Shown one piece after another: positions 8,036-17,536 of a stretch of DNA of 64,000 nt; positions within the stretch are counted from its first letter, which is position 1, and each line of letters begins with the position of its first letter. The stretch comes from Pseudomonas fluorescens (GTDB taxonomy: Bacteria > Pseudomonadota > Gammaproteobacteria > Pseudomonadales > Pseudomonadaceae), in the NCBI RefSeq assembly GCF_900636825.1, contig NZ_LR134318.1, positions 2,327,501-2,391,500 on the forward strand. The letters are read 5' to 3'. The notes under the pieces were generated by a model. That model ran no database searches, was not told the origin of the DNA, and worked only from the letters and a program-made list of their open reading frames with translations. Both the position numbers and the translations under genes were made by a program.

Positions 8036-9400
8036 TCAGGCTTCGGTCAGATACCAGCGCCAATCCTGCTCACCCACTTCGGCCATGAACTGCCGATACT
8101 CGGCGCGCTTCACCGCCAGATACACTCCGAGAAACTCCTGCCCCAGGGCATCCCGCGCCCACACCGAATTCTCCAGCGCCTGCAGCGACGTCAGCCAGTC
8201 GGTCGGCAGCAACTCCTTGGCCTGCGCGTAACCATTGCCCTCGACCGGGGCGCCCGGATCGAGGTTGTCGCGAATCCCGCGATGGATGCCCGCCAGAATC
8301 GCCGCAGCCGCCAGATAAGGATTGGCGTCGGCGCCGCAGATGCGGTGTTCGATGTGTCGGGTGAACGCCGGGCCGCCTGGCACGCGCAGGCTGACGGTGC
8401 GGTTGTCGACGCCCCAGGTCGGTGCCAGCGGCGCATAGCTGTTGGCCTGGAAGCGGCGATACGAGTTGGCGTTCGGGCAAAACAGCAAGAGCGTATCCAG
8501 CAGCGAGGCCAGCATGCCGCCAACCGCGTTGCGCAGCAGCGGAGTCCCGGCCGGGTCTTCGGAGGCGAACAGATTTTGCCCTTCGCCGTCGGCCAGACTG
8601 ACATGCATATGCATGCCCGTGCCGGCGAGGTGATCGAACGGTTTGGCCATGAACGTCGCCTGCATGCCGTGCTTGTGTGCCACCGCTTTGACCAGCCGTT
8701 TGTAGCGCACCGCCTGATCCATCGCTTGCAGGGCGTCGCCGTGTTCGAGGGTGATTTCCACTTGGCCGGGGGCATATTCGGAAATCGCCGTGCGTGCCGG
8801 AATGCCGTGCAGTTTGCAGGCGCTGTAGAGGTCGGCGAGGAACGGTTCGATCTGCTCAAGCTCGCGCAAACCGTAGACCTGCGTGTGTCGCGGTCGGCCG
8901 CCATCAGCGTCCAGCGCCGGTTGCGGACGGCCATTGTGATCGCGTTTGGCGTCGAGCAGATAGAACTCCAGCTCGCAGGCCATGATCGGGTGGAAACCCT
9001 CGGCCTTGAGGCTGTCGATGACCTTGACCAGCAAGTGGCGCGGGTCGGCGATGCTTGCCGGCAGGCCCTCGGTCGGGTGCATGCTCACCTGTACGGCCGC
9101 GGTCGGAATCTGCCGCCACGGCAGACGCACCAGACTGCCTTCCAGCGGATAGGCGCGGCAGTCGATATCGCCGACGTCCCAGACCAGTCCGGAATTTTCG
9201 ACGTCTTCACCTTGCACGGTCAGACCCAGAATGGTGCTCGGCAACGGCCGGCCGCTTTCGTATACGGCGAGCAGTTCTTCGCGATGCAACAGCTTGCCGC
9301 GCGGCACGCCGTTGGCGTCGAGAATGAACAACTCGATCATGTCGATATCGGGGTTCTGTTGAAGAAACAGGCGTGCGTCTTCAAGGGCTGCGAATTTCAT
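8036..9400 (-). CDS. puuA: Gamma-glutamylpolyamine synthetase (glutamine synthetase family)
   Basis: ATP-dependent ligase of 454 residues joining glutamate to putrescine or another polyamine, the first step of the route whose second step is the adjacent oxidase. Glutamine-synthetase marks include ACELEFYLLD (metal-binding Glu), EYAPGQVEITLEHGD, the substrate loop GTGMHMHVSL and NSYRRF in the ATP region. As in PuuA/PauA proteins, the N-terminus carries a short beta-grasp (MIELFILDANGVPRGKLL). ATG at 9400 was chosen; GTG at 9409 is an in-frame alternative. Pseudomonas genomes carry several paralogues with different amine preferences, so the substrate is uncertain. Confidence 0.88.
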   Translation of the reverse strand: MKFAALEDARLFLQQNPDIDMIELFILDANGVPRGKLLHREELLAVYESGRPLPSTILGLTVQGEDVENSGLVWDVGDIDCRAYPLEGSLVRLPWRQIPTAAVQVSMHPTEGLPASIADPRHLLVKVIDSLKAEGFHPIMACELEFYLLDAKRDHNGRPQPALDADGGRPRHTQVYGLRELEQIEPFLADLYSACKLHGIPARTAISEYAPGQVEITLEHGDALQAMDQAVRYKRLVKAVAHKHGMQATFMAKPFDHLAGTGMHMHVSLADGEGQNLFASEDPAGTPLLRNAVGGMLASLLDTLLLFCPNANSYRRFQANSYAPLAPTWGVDNRTVSLRVPGGPAFTRHIEHRICGADANPYLAAAAILAGIHRGIRDNLDPGAPVEGNGYAQAKELLPTDWLTSLQALENSVWARDALGQEFLGVYLAVKRAEYRQFMAEVGEQDWRWYLTEA

Positions 9401-9953
9401 AACGATCACTCACGATGGCGCCGCACAGGCGCGCAGATTCGAACCGGACACGGCACGGCGATGGCGTGGGTGTCCTGGCGGAGATATCAAAAGGAGATTT
9501 CGCTGAATACCCGATCGTCAGTGCAATGGCTGACTGGCGGGCATCACGAATTTAGAGGGCGATATCCGGCGGGCGTGCGGAGTGACGCAGCTTGGAACGG
9601 CGCAGGGCCATGGGCAGATTGACGATGCGATTCATGCGCGGCCCCTGTCACAGAGGGCGCACACAGCGGAGACGGTCAACGATTTTAGTTGTTGTGGTGA
9701 CGTGCTCATAACGCGTGTTTCCGTTGGCGGAAAACGTCGGTGGCGCAGTAGATCGCGCTAACCGGTGTGCCCGGATAGTACGGGGGAATCCGCCGGCGTG
9801 TAAACGAGCAATGTGAATTATCTTGAACACCCGGGATGGGCTGGGGAAGTCGCTGTAATGTTCGGCATATTTATTCGCTGGTCGACCGCTATCGCCAGCA
9901 GGCTGGCTCCCACAGGGGTTTTGTGGTGCTCATCAACTGCATGACCAGGCGCT
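9401..9953. other. Intergenic region upstream of the glutamylpolyamine synthetase
   Basis: A 553-bp gap between moaA and the synthetase gene, both on the minus strand. It must carry the synthetase promoter. Besides the possible 27-codon frame at 9552-9635 and a single REP core near 9889-9918 (GCCAGCAGGCTGGCTCCCAC), nothing definite was seen. Confidence 0.6.
9552..9635 (-). CDS. Possible 27-residue upstream peptide before the synthetase gene
   Basis: On the minus strand an ATG at 9635, preceded by AGGGG at good spacing, opens 27 codons (starting MNRIVNLPMALRRSK) and ends in TAA about 150 bp upstream of the synthetase start. It is Arg-rich and has no recognisable domain. It could be a leader peptide or chance; support is limited to the ribosome-binding site and position. 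Confidence 0.3.
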   Translation of the reverse strand: MNRIVNLPMALRRSKLRHSARPPDIAL

Positions 9954-10952
9954 TTAGCCCCCCGTCATGTTCATGAAGCGCACGACCTGCACGTCGTCGT
10001 TTACTTCGAAATTGTGCCGGTACGGTTTGAATTTCATCGCCTCGATGATGGCTTGCTCCAAGCGGTGCGGCTGCCCCGGATTGGCGCGCAACACCGCTTT
10101 CAGGTTCACCGAATGCTCGTTGCCCAGACACAGTAGCAGCCGCCCTTCGACCGTCAGGCGCACGCGGTTGCAGGTGCCGCAGAAATTGTGGCTGTGTGGC
10201 GAGATGAATCCGAGACGAATGTCCGGCGCTTCGGCCAGCCGCCAATAGCGCGACGGACCCTGAGTCGATTCCGCGGAGTCAATCAAGGTATAGCGTTCGG
10301 CGATTTTTTCGCGCACCTGCGCGCTGGAGAAAAATGACTCCGCGCGGCTGTGCTCGCTGATGATCCCCAGCGGCATCTCTTCGATGAAAGACACGTCGAG
10401 CTGACGATCAATCGCAAACTGCACCAGATCGTTGATCTCATCATCGTTGCGCCCCTGCATCACCACGACATTGAGTTTGGTGCGGGTAAAACCGGCCTTG
10501 CGCGCTGCGTCGATGCCGGCGATCACCTGCGCCAGGTCGCCGGTGCGGGTCATCTCCTTGAAGCGTTGCGGATCAAGACTGTCGAGGCTGATGTTGAGGC
10601 GCTTGACCCCGGCATCGAACAGCGGCGCAGCGAGTTTGCCGAGCTGCGAGCCATTGGTGGTCAAACACAGTTCACGAAGGCCGGGCAGGGCGGCGATCTG
10701 TTCGCACAACTTGACCACGCCCGGGCGGATCAACGGCTCGCCCCCGGTGAGACGGATCTTGCGCGTGCCCAAGGCGACAAAGCTCTGCGCTAACTGGTAG
10801 ATCTCCTCCAGCGTCAGCACTTGCTGGCGTGGCAAGAACTGCATGTCTTCCGCCATGCAATAGACACAACGGAAATCGCAGCGGTCGGTGACTGACATGC
10901 GCAGATAGTCGACGCGGCGGTTGTAACCATCGATCAAGACACGCTCTGACAT
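9954..10952 (-). CDS. moaA: GTP 3',8-cyclase MoaA (molybdenum cofactor biosynthesis)
   Basis: Radical-SAM enzyme of 332 residues that starts molybdopterin synthesis by converting GTP to 3',8-cyclo-GTP. The N-terminal radical-SAM cluster motif CDFRCVYC (Cx3Cx2C), the [12 protein letters not shown]-binding segment, LTTNGSQL and the C-terminal second-cluster region [12 protein letters not shown] with a third Cys in LLLCLGN are all intact, and the protein ends in the Gly-Gly pair needed for activation of the partner. ATG at 10952 has GAGG just upstream; longer frames run into non-coding repeat. It would supply cofactor to the molybdenum hydroxylase at 45.7-48.4 kb. Pseudomonas usually carries a second moaA elsewhere. 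Confidence 0.95.
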   Translation of the reverse strand: MSERVLIDGYNRRVDYLRMSVTDRCDFRCVYCMAEDMQFLPRQQVLTLEEIYQLAQSFVALGTRKIRLTGGEPLIRPGVVKLCEQIAALPGLRELCLTTNGSQLGKLAAPLFDAGVKRLNISLDSLDPQRFKEMTRTGDLAQVIAGIDAARKAGFTRTKLNVVVMQGRNDDEINDLVQFAIDRQLDVSFIEEMPLGIISEHSRAESFFSSAQVREKIAERYTLIDSAESTQGPSRYWRLAEAPDIRLGFISPHSHNFCGTCNRVRLTVEGRLLLCLGNEHSVNLKAVLRANPGQPHRLEQAIIEAMKFKPYRHNFEVNDDVQVVRFMNMTGG

Positions 10953-11143
10953 GACAGCCTCGCAGCAGTGAACCCCTGTTGAAGGAATTCGGCAGGGCAG
11001 GTTATGGGCAACGTTCAGCGTAGTCCAATCACTCTTTGTGAACGGCTGATTGATGCCGTCGATGACCAACTCTGCGCAGCACAACGGCGAACCTTGTGGG
11101 AGCGGACGCCATCGCTGTTGAAATTCAAACACCACTCGGCCAC

Positions 11144-12450
11144 TGTAGGAGCTGTCGAGTGAAGCGAGGCTGCGATCTTTTGATCTCCAGACCCAAAATC
11201 AAAAGATCGCAGCGTGCCGCAGCTCCTACAGATGGATTTTGCCAAAGGAATTCAAACACGATTCGGACACTGTAGGAGCTGTCGAGTGAAACGAGGCTGC
11301 GATCTTTTGATTTCCAGACCCAAAATCAAAAGATCGCAGCGTGCCGCAGCTCCTACAGCTGGGGTTCTGCGTATGGAACTCGAACATCACTCGGACACTG
11401 TAGGAGCTGTCGAGTGAAACGAGGCTGCGATCTTTTGATCTCCAGACCCAAGATCAAAAGATCGCAGCGTGCCGCAGCTCCTACAGATGGATTTTGCCAA
11501 AGGAATTCAAACACCACTCGGCCACTGTAGGAGATGTCGAGTGAAACGAGGCTGCGATCTTTTGATCTCCAGACCCAAGATCAAAAGATCGCAGCGTGCC
11601 GCAGCTCCTACAGATGGATTTTGCCAAAGGAATTCAAACACCACTCGGCCACTGTAGGAGCTGTCGAGTGAAACGAGGCTGCGATCTTTTGACCTCCAGA
11701 CCCAAGATCAAAAGATCGCAGCGTGCCGCAGCTCCTACAGATGGATTCTTGCCTAAGGAATTCAAACACCACTCGGCCACTGTAGGAGCTGTCGAGTGAA
11801 ACGAGGCTGCGATTTTTTGACCTCCAGACCCAAGATCAAAAGATCGCAGCGTGCCGCAGCTCCTACAGATGGGTTTTGGCTGAGGAACACGAACACCACT
11901 CGGCCACTGTAGGAGCTGTCGAGTGAAACGAGGCTGCGATCTTTTGATCTCCAAATCTAAAATCAAAAGATCGCAGCGTGCCGCAGCTCCTACAGATGGA
12001 TTTTGCAAAAGGAACTCGAACACCACACGGACACTGTAGGAGATGTCGAGTGAAACGAGGCTGCGATCTTTTGATCTCCAGACCCAAGATCAAAAGATCG
12101 CAGCGTGCCGCAGCTCCTACAGATGGATTTTGCCAAAGGAATTCAAACACCACTCGGCCACTGTAGGAGCTGTCGAGTGAAACGAGGCTGCGATCTTTTG
12201 ACCTCCAGACCCAAGATCAAAAGATCGCAGCGTGCCGCAGCTCCTACAAATGGATTCTTGCCTAAGGAATTCAAACACCACTCGGACACTGTAGGAGCTG
12301 TCGAGTGAAACGAGGCTGCGATCTTTTGATCTCCAGACCCAAGATCAAAAGATCGCAGCGTGCCGCAGCTCCTACAGATGGGGTTCTGCGTATGGAACTC
12401 GAACACGACTCGAACACCGTAGGAGCTGTCGAGTGGAACGAGGCTGCGAT
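11144..12450. repeat. Tandem array of 11 REPIN units, 127-128 bp period
   Basis: Eleven copies start near 11144, 11271, 11399, 11526, 11653, 11781, 11908, 12035, 12162, 12290 and 12417, so the period is 127 or 128 bp throughout. Each full unit has an arm GGAGCTGTCGAGTGAAACGA then GGCTGCGATCTTTTGATC, an inner loop, and the complementary arm of a different head type (GATCGCAGCGTGCCGCAGCTCC), followed by a conserved 40-bp linker containing AAGGAATTCAAACACCACTC. The last copy is incomplete and runs into a single REP core of another family (TTCGCGAGCAGGCTCGCTCC, near 12470-12497). The array fills the gap between moaA and the CAP-domain gene; no gene was found in it. Confidence 0.95.
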
Positions 12451-12511
12451 CTTTTGGTTCATTGGCTTGGCCGTTCGCGAGCAGGCTCGCTCCCACAAGT
12501 TGGGGCGGGGT

Positions 12512-13363
12512 TTACGGAGCGCCGAACATCGCAGTCCAGTAAATGCCCGCGTTGCTTTTCGGGTCGGTCGCGTAGGCAGCGCCGAGTTCTTTGTATTGCG
12601 GGTTCATCAGGTTAGCGCAATGGCCGGGGCTGGCGATCCAGCCGTCAACGACTTTGCTGACGGTGTCTTGCCCAGCGGCGATGTTTTCGCCGACCAGTTG
12701 GCCACTGTAACCGGCGAGTTCAGCACGGTCGCCGGGGGTGCGGCCGTCGCGATCCTTGTGATCCAGATAACTGTTGTTGGCCATGTCACGGCTGTGATCC
12801 TGGGAAATCGTGCCCAAGGTTGCGTTCCATGCCAGCGGGGCGGCGGCGGCGAAGGCCTGGTTGCCGCATTGGCGCGGTTGACTGCGGGCGACGTTGAGCT
12901 GCGCCAGCAGTTTCTGCCCCTCGCTTTGTGCATCGCCCAGTCTGGCCGTGAGCAACGGGCGCGCGAGGACGATACGCCAGTCGCGATCGGCGCGACTGAC
13001 ACCGACATCGACAAACTGCGGATCGAGCACCACCTGACAGAAACTCTCCTGAATCGCTTTCATCGCCGATGCCGCATCACGCGGACCATTGAGGGTGATC
13101 GCCTGCACATTGACCATCGGGTAACTCGCACTGGCCATGGCTTGTTGCAGGTCAACCGCGCCACTGGCCGGCAACCTCAGCCGTGGATCGGCTGACAACG
13201 GTGGCAATTCATTCGAAGCCTGCGAGCCGCAACGCTGCGGCTGGCTGCGGTAGCTGTTGATCGACTCGATCAGTTGCAACTCGTCCGCAGCCATCGCCGG
13301 CAGGGCCAATAACAGACCTGCGAACATCGCTGCAAAACGCAAAACCGGTGGCGTGAAGCGCAT
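12512..13363 (-). CDS. Exported CAP-domain (SCP/PR1-like) protein
   Basis: Protein of 283 residues with a signal peptide (MRFTPPVLRFAAMF and cleavage near AMAAD). Residues about 160-283 form a CAP domain: WNATLGTISQDHSRDMA, SYLDHKDRDGRTPGDR, GENIAAGQ and WIASPGHCANLMNP are the standard CAP motifs with the cavity His and Glu residues. The N-terminal half has a similar beginning (INSYRSQPQRCG against LNVARSQPRQCG), suggesting a degenerate duplicated CAP half. ATG at 13363 has AGGGAG upstream. Bacterial CAP proteins are extracytoplasmic and their reactions are mostly unknown. It is divergent from the SleB-type gene. Confidence 0.83.
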   Translation of the reverse strand: MRFTPPVLRFAAMFAGLLLALPAMAADELQLIESINSYRSQPQRCGSQASNELPPLSADPRLRLPASGAVDLQQAMASASYPMVNVQAITLNGPRDAASAMKAIQESFCQVVLDPQFVDVGVSRADRDWRIVLARPLLTARLGDAQSEGQKLLAQLNVARSQPRQCGNQAFAAAAPLAWNATLGTISQDHSRDMANNSYLDHKDRDGRTPGDRAELAGYSGQLVGENIAAGQDTVSKVVDGWIASPGHCANLMNPQYKELGAAYATDPKSNAGIYWTAMFGAP

Positions 13364-13563
13364 GGAAATCTCCCTTGAGCTGAATGCGCCCATGATGCGC
13401 GAAAGGCCCCCGGTGGGTGCAATGTCTTTTTCTGCATTGAGTGTTTTTTTCTGCGGAACGTTGCTCTTGATTTTGCCGTCTACACTTCGCGAAGAGCCCG
13501 GCGGCCGGGCCTCTCCCCGACGCAACATCCTGCCCGACGCGGGCGCTTCCGGAAGAACCGACA

Positions 13564-14184
13564 ATGGGATTGAAAGGCTTGGCGGGTTGTATGATTTTCA
13601 CCCTGTGGGCCGGCGCGGTTGGCGCCACCGATCAGGCGCCGATCAAGGCGAAGGCTGAAGAAAAAGCGCAAGTGCTGGAAGAAAAAGCCGCCGATAAAGT
13701 CAGCGCCGCACCGGCGCCGAAATCCGAGGCGATCACCCCGACTGAAGCGCAAGCGGTCGACCCGGCGGGCGTTGCGCCGCTGGACGATCCGCTGACCTGT
13801 CTGGCGCGCAGTATTTACTGGGAGGCCAAAGGCAAGGACACGCCGGAAATGGAAGCCGTGGCCAGCGTCGTGATGAACCGCCTCGGGCATGAGGGTTTTC
13901 CCGATACGGTGTGCGCCGTGGTCAAGCAGGGCTCGGAAAGCGGCAATTGCCAGTTTTCCTGGTGGTGCGATGGACGTCCGGATCAGGTCAAGGAAGATGC
14001 CGAATACACCCTTGCCAAAGAAATCGCCGGCAAGGCCCTGAACCGCCAGCTTGCCGATCGCAGCCGTGGCGCCTTGTATTTCCATGATCGCAATGTTCAT
14101 CCGGGCTGGGCCAGGGAATATCGCAAAACCGCTGAAATCGGCAAATTCAGGTTCTACAAACCCGCGGGCGGCGATGCGCGTTAG
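13564..14184 (+). CDS. Exported cell-wall hydrolase, SleB family
   Basis: Protein of 206 residues. A hydrophobic signal (MGLKGLAGCMIFTLWAGAVG) leads into an Ala/Lys/Glu-rich linker (about residues 25-75), then a Hydrolase_2/SleB domain: CLARSIYWEAKGK with the catalytic Glu, MEAVASVVMNRL, CQFSWWCDG, GALYFHDRNVHPGW. SleB-type enzymes cut peptidoglycan glycan strands. It sits among other envelope genes (CAP protein, two L,D-transpeptidases). Its end overlaps the 3' end of the LysR gene on the other strand by four bases. Confidence 0.86.
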   Translation: MGLKGLAGCMIFTLWAGAVGATDQAPIKAKAEEKAQVLEEKAADKVSAAPAPKSEAITPTEAQAVDPAGVAPLDDPLTCLARSIYWEAKGKDTPEMEAVASVVMNRLGHEGFPDTVCAVVKQGSESGNCQFSWWCDGRPDQVKEDAEYTLAKEIAGKALNRQLADRSRGALYFHDRNVHPGWAREYRKTAEIGKFRFYKPAGGDAR

Positions 14185-15068
14185 GCGCAGACTTCTCGCA
14201 CACATTGACGCAACCAACGATGTGCCGGATCGGCGTCCGTGCGCGGATGCCAGAGCATCGACACGCTGATGTCCGGCATTTGCAACGGCAGGGCAAAACT
14301 GTGCATGCCCATGCGCAGTTTGCTCGTATGCCGCTCCGGCACCGTTGCGATCAGGTCAGTCTCACGCACCAGTGTCAGCGCCGCAGAAAATCCGCCGAAC
14401 GAGGTGACAATGTCTCGCGTCAGGCCATAGGCGAGCAGCGCTTCATCCACCGGGCCGCTGCTGCGTCCGCGCCGGGATATGAGAATGTGCTGGCCGCTCG
14501 CAAAGCGTTTGACGTTGACCCCGCCCGAACTTAGCGGATGACCGTCACGCACCACCCCGATCCAATGATCGTGAAACAACACACGGCTGTGTAATGTCGG
14601 ATCGGTAGTGTCGTCGACCACGCCGGTCTCCAGATCTACGCGGCCCTCACGCAGGAGCGTGCTGTCCTTGTCAGCCTTTTGCACGAAGCGCAGGCGCACG
14701 CCGGGCGCTTCTGCGCCGATGCGGGCGAGCAGGGCGGCGGCAAAGGTTTCGACGAAACCGTCGGTATTGCGCAAGGTGAAGGTGCGCTGCAAACGGCCCG
14801 GATCGAGCACTTCGACGGGGCGCAAAACCGCCTCGGCTTCCTGCGCCAGATGACTCACCCGTTCACGCAATTCCAATGCGCGCGGCGTTGGCACGAGGCC
14901 GCGCCCAGCGCGCACCAGCAACGGATCACCGGTCGCGTCGCGCAAGCGGGCGAGGGCGCGGCTCATGGCCGACGGGCTCAGTTGCAGGCATTTGGCGGCG
15001 CGGGCGACGCTGCCTTCGCGCAATAACACGTCGAGGGTGATCAGCAGGTTGAGGTCGGGCGCTGTCAT
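14181..15068 (-). CDS. LysR-family transcriptional regulator
   Basis: Regulator of 295 residues with N-terminal HTH (LLREGSVARAAKCLQLSPSAMSRALARLR shown here only in part: GSVARAAKCLQLSPSAMSRA) and a C-terminal ligand domain from about residue 90. ATG at 15068 follows GGAACG at suitable spacing; an upstream in-frame ATG at 15083 would add five residues. It is divergent from the MFS gene, the usual layout for a LysR regulator controlling its neighbour transporter. Ligand and regulon are not deducible. Confidence 0.9.
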   Translation of the reverse strand: MTAPDLNLLITLDVLLREGSVARAAKCLQLSPSAMSRALARLRDATGDPLLVRAGRGLVPTPRALELRERVSHLAQEAEAVLRPVEVLDPGRLQRTFTLRNTDGFVETFAAALLARIGAEAPGVRLRFVQKADKDSTLLREGRVDLETGVVDDTTDPTLHSRVLFHDHWIGVVRDGHPLSSGGVNVKRFASGQHILISRRGRSSGPVDEALLAYGLTRDIVTSFGGFSAALTLVRETDLIATVPERHTSKLRMGMHSFALPLQMPDISVSMLWHPRTDADPAHRWLRQCVREVCA

Positions 15069-15139
15069 GACATGGCGTTCCATGCAGGTATCGAGTGCAA
15101 AGCATGCGTCTTGCGCGGTTTATTGTCGAGGCTCAGGCT

Positions 15140-16552
15140 ATGGCGACCCTCTTGCTGCTGCGAGTCCCCATGCCCCGCGAACCTCTGAGTAATTCCGCCC
15201 GATGGGCGCTGACCAGCCTGGCCTTGTCGATGTTGATGCCGTCGCTGGACACCAGCATTGCCAACGCCGGCTTGCCGATGCTGGCGATAGCGTTCGATGC
15301 CACATTCCAACAAGTGCAATGGATCGTGTTGGCCTACCTGTTGGCGGTCACCACATTGATTGTCAGCGTCGGTCGCCTGGGCGACGGTTGGGGCCGGCGA
15401 CGATTGATGTTGATCGGGATTGCGCTGTTCACCATCGCGTCATTGGCCTGCGCGCTGGCCACGGAGCTTGGCTGGCTGATTGGCGCGCGGGCGGTGCAGG
15501 GCGTTGGCGCGGCGATCATGTTCGCCTTGACGGTGGCGCTGGTGGCCGATGCGGTGCCCAGAGCACGGGCGGGCAGCGCCATGGGTCTGCTCGCGACGAT
15601 GTCGGCCACCGGTACGTCCCTCGGGCCTTCGCTGGGTGGACTGTTGATGGAGCATGTCGGCTGGCAGGCCATTTTTCTGATCAACGTGCCGTTGGGTTTG
15701 CTCAACGCATGGCTGGTGTACCGCTATCTGCCGGCGGATCGGGCTGTCGGGCCGCGTGTTGCCTTTGATTATCCCGGCAGCGCAGTGCTGGTTCTGACCC
15801 TGGCGGCCTATGCGCTGGCGATGACCCTTGAAGGTTTCACTTTGCCGTTGCTGCTGGCCAGCCTGTGCGGCGCGGGTGTGTTTTTCGTGGTCGAAAAAAG
15901 GGTCAAGGCACCGTTGATCAACTTGTCACTGTTCAGCGATCCGCGCTTGAGCAGCAGTCTGGCGCTGACGTTGCTGGTGACCACCGTCATGATGACTACG
16001 CTGGTGGTTGGACCCTTTTATCTGAGCCGTGGGCTGGGACTCAGCCATGCCATGGTCGGCCTGACATTGTCGGTCGGGCCGTTGTTGTCAGCGCTGGGCG
16101 GCGTGCCGGCCGGACGCTTGGTGGATCGTTTCGGCGCCAGGCGGATTGTGCCGGGCGCACTGTTTGCGATGGCCTGCGGCTGCGCCTTGTTGGCGCTGTT
16201 GCCGATGGCGCTGGGACTGCCGGCGTATGTCCTGCCGATTATTCTTGTCGCCACAGGATATGCACTGTTCCAGGCAGCGAATAATACCGGGTTGATGTCC
16301 GGCGTCAGGCAAGAACAGCGTGGCGTGGTCGGAGCGCTGCTCGGGCTCGCGCGCAACCTCGGCTTGATCACCGGCGCCGCAGTGATGGGGGCGGTATTCG
16401 CGCTGGCAGCGGGCAATCCGATACAAGCGCCCGCCACAAAGATCGGCAGCGGTTTTCACATCACTTTCAGCGTCGCGTTGGCGTTGTTGGTGACGGCGTT
16501 GATCATCAGCCGCGCGCAGTTCAAGAGTGCTCCGGCAATCGACAACGCCTAA
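15140..16552 (+). CDS. MFS transporter, DHA2 (14-TMS) drug-efflux family
   Basis: Inner-membrane proton-driven exporter of about 470 residues with some 14 hydrophobic segments. Family marks are MPSLDTSIANAGLPML in TM1, the loop motif GRLGDGWGRRRLMLIG between TM2 and TM3, and the antiporter-type stretch LLATMSATGTSLGPSLGGLL in TM5. ATG at 15140 was chosen for its GAGG upstream; ATG at 15170, closer to TM1, is also plausible. The divergent LysR gene probably regulates it. Substrate unknown; relatives export drugs or metabolites. Confidence 0.87.
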   Translation: MATLLLLRVPMPREPLSNSARWALTSLALSMLMPSLDTSIANAGLPMLAIAFDATFQQVQWIVLAYLLAVTTLIVSVGRLGDGWGRRRLMLIGIALFTIASLACALATELGWLIGARAVQGVGAAIMFALTVALVADAVPRARAGSAMGLLATMSATGTSLGPSLGGLLMEHVGWQAIFLINVPLGLLNAWLVYRYLPADRAVGPRVAFDYPGSAVLVLTLAAYALAMTLEGFTLPLLLASLCGAGVFFVVEKRVKAPLINLSLFSDPRLSSSLALTLLVTTVMMTTLVVGPFYLSRGLGLSHAMVGLTLSVGPLLSALGGVPAGRLVDRFGARRIVPGALFAMACGCALLALLPMALGLPAYVLPIILVATGYALFQAANNTGLMSGVRQEQRGVVGALLGLARNLGLITGAAVMGAVFALAAGNPIQAPATKIGSGFHITFSVALALLVTALIISRAQFKSAPAIDNA

Positions 16553-16569
16553 TGCACGCCGCCCTCCCA

Positions 16570-16655
16570 TGTAGGAGCTTCCGAAGGCTGCGATCTTTTG
16601 ACTTGGTTTTTTACAAACAACATCAAGAGATCGCAGCCTTCGGCAGCTCCTACAC
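16570..16655. repeat. REPIN, GAAGGCTGCGATC family
   Basis: Inverted pair of the GGCTGCGATCTTTTGA core between the convergent MFS and L,D-transpeptidase genes. Confidence 0.92.
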
Positions 16656-16672
16656 GGTTTTGCGGTGCGCCG

Positions 16673-17386
16673 TCAGCTGGCGTGGGTGCTGAGGATGCTC
16701 GCCACTTGCTGCGGCTGGCAGTTCAGGTATGGCGAGGATTTCAGCCAGCGTTGATCCGGGTACCAGGAAAACATGAACTGGCCATTCTTCAGGCGATCGA
16801 TTACTTGCTTGGCAATCTGCGGGCGCACCGCTGGGCAGCCTTGGCTGCGGCCGATGCGCCCTTGTTTCTTGCTCCACAGCGGATTCACATAACTGGCCGC
16901 ATGAATAACGATGGCTCGATCGCGAGCCATGTCATTGAAGCCAGGTTCCAGACCATCCATGCGCAATGAATAGCCGTGGGCGCCGCTGTAGCTTTCCTGT
17001 GTGCGGAACAGCCCGAGGCTGGATTGGTAACTGCCTTCGCGGTTGGAAAACTGCGTAGCGAAGTTTTCCCCGGAATTAGAACCGTGCGCGACCAAATCGC
17101 GTAGAACCAACTTCTGTTTGCTCAGGTCGAAAATCCATAACCGGCGTTCGGTGGACGGTTGCGAATAATCGATGATTGCCAAATGGCGCGACGGTTTCGC
17201 CCCGTTGTTGACTGCGCACTGCATGGCGTTCAGGGCACCTTTCAGCGCCTGGGGATTGAGTTCTGGCGCGGCGTGCGCGAGGCTGGTGTAGAGAACCGGC
17301 GATGGATAGCCGGCGGCAAAAACTGGACTGGACACCGCGACGAGGGTCGCGCTGGTCAGCAGAAGTCGGCGCAAAAACGTCAACAT
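16673..17386 (-). CDS. Periplasmic murein L,D-transpeptidase-like protein (YkuD_2 family)
   Basis: Protein of 237 residues with a signal peptide (MLTFLRRLLLTSATLVAVSS, cleavage after VFAA). The catalytic-domain family of murein L,D-transpeptidases is indicated by LVAHGSNSGENFA, SLGLFRTQESYSGAHGYSLR, IVIHAASYVNP and the Cys motif GRIGRSQGCPAV, which carries the presumed nucleophile. These enzymes remodel peptidoglycan cross-links or attach proteins. It is divergent from the larger LdtD-type transpeptidase gene 150 bp away; the two may share a promoter region. Confidence 0.85.
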   Translation of the reverse strand: MLTFLRRLLLTSATLVAVSSPVFAAGYPSPVLYTSLAHAAPELNPQALKGALNAMQCAVNNGAKPSRHLAIIDYSQPSTERRLWIFDLSKQKLVLRDLVAHGSNSGENFATQFSNREGSYQSSLGLFRTQESYSGAHGYSLRMDGLEPGFNDMARDRAIVIHAASYVNPLWSKKQGRIGRSQGCPAVRPQIAKQVIDRLKNGQFMFSWYPDQRWLKSSPYLNCQPQQVASILSTHAS

Positions 17387-17536
17387 TTAAAGGGTGTCCT
17401 CACTTGCAACTAACTTGGCACTTTGGCTCCTGACTCCCAGTCGGTACCGGCAAGCCCGGAGATCGAGCCTGACTGTTCAGCGCACCTGATGTAAGGTTGA
17501 CCGTCATCTGGACGGCCATGGATTGGAGTAAAGCAG

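Noticed and set aside
7871..9622. A 583-codon frame on the plus strand opposite the glutamylpolyamine synthetase
   Set aside because: Antisense shadow; the synthetase on the minus strand carries all family motifs.
11144..12450. CRISPR-like regular repeats
   Set aside because: The repeated part is about 88 bp and palindromic, the intervening part is itself conserved between units, and no cas gene is present; this is a REPIN array.
11214..12498. Many 60-130 codon open frames inside the REPIN arrays
   Set aside because: They are translations of the same repeat in different frames (recurring [10 protein letters not shown] and [10 protein letters not shown] strings), lack ribosome sites and stop within one or two units.
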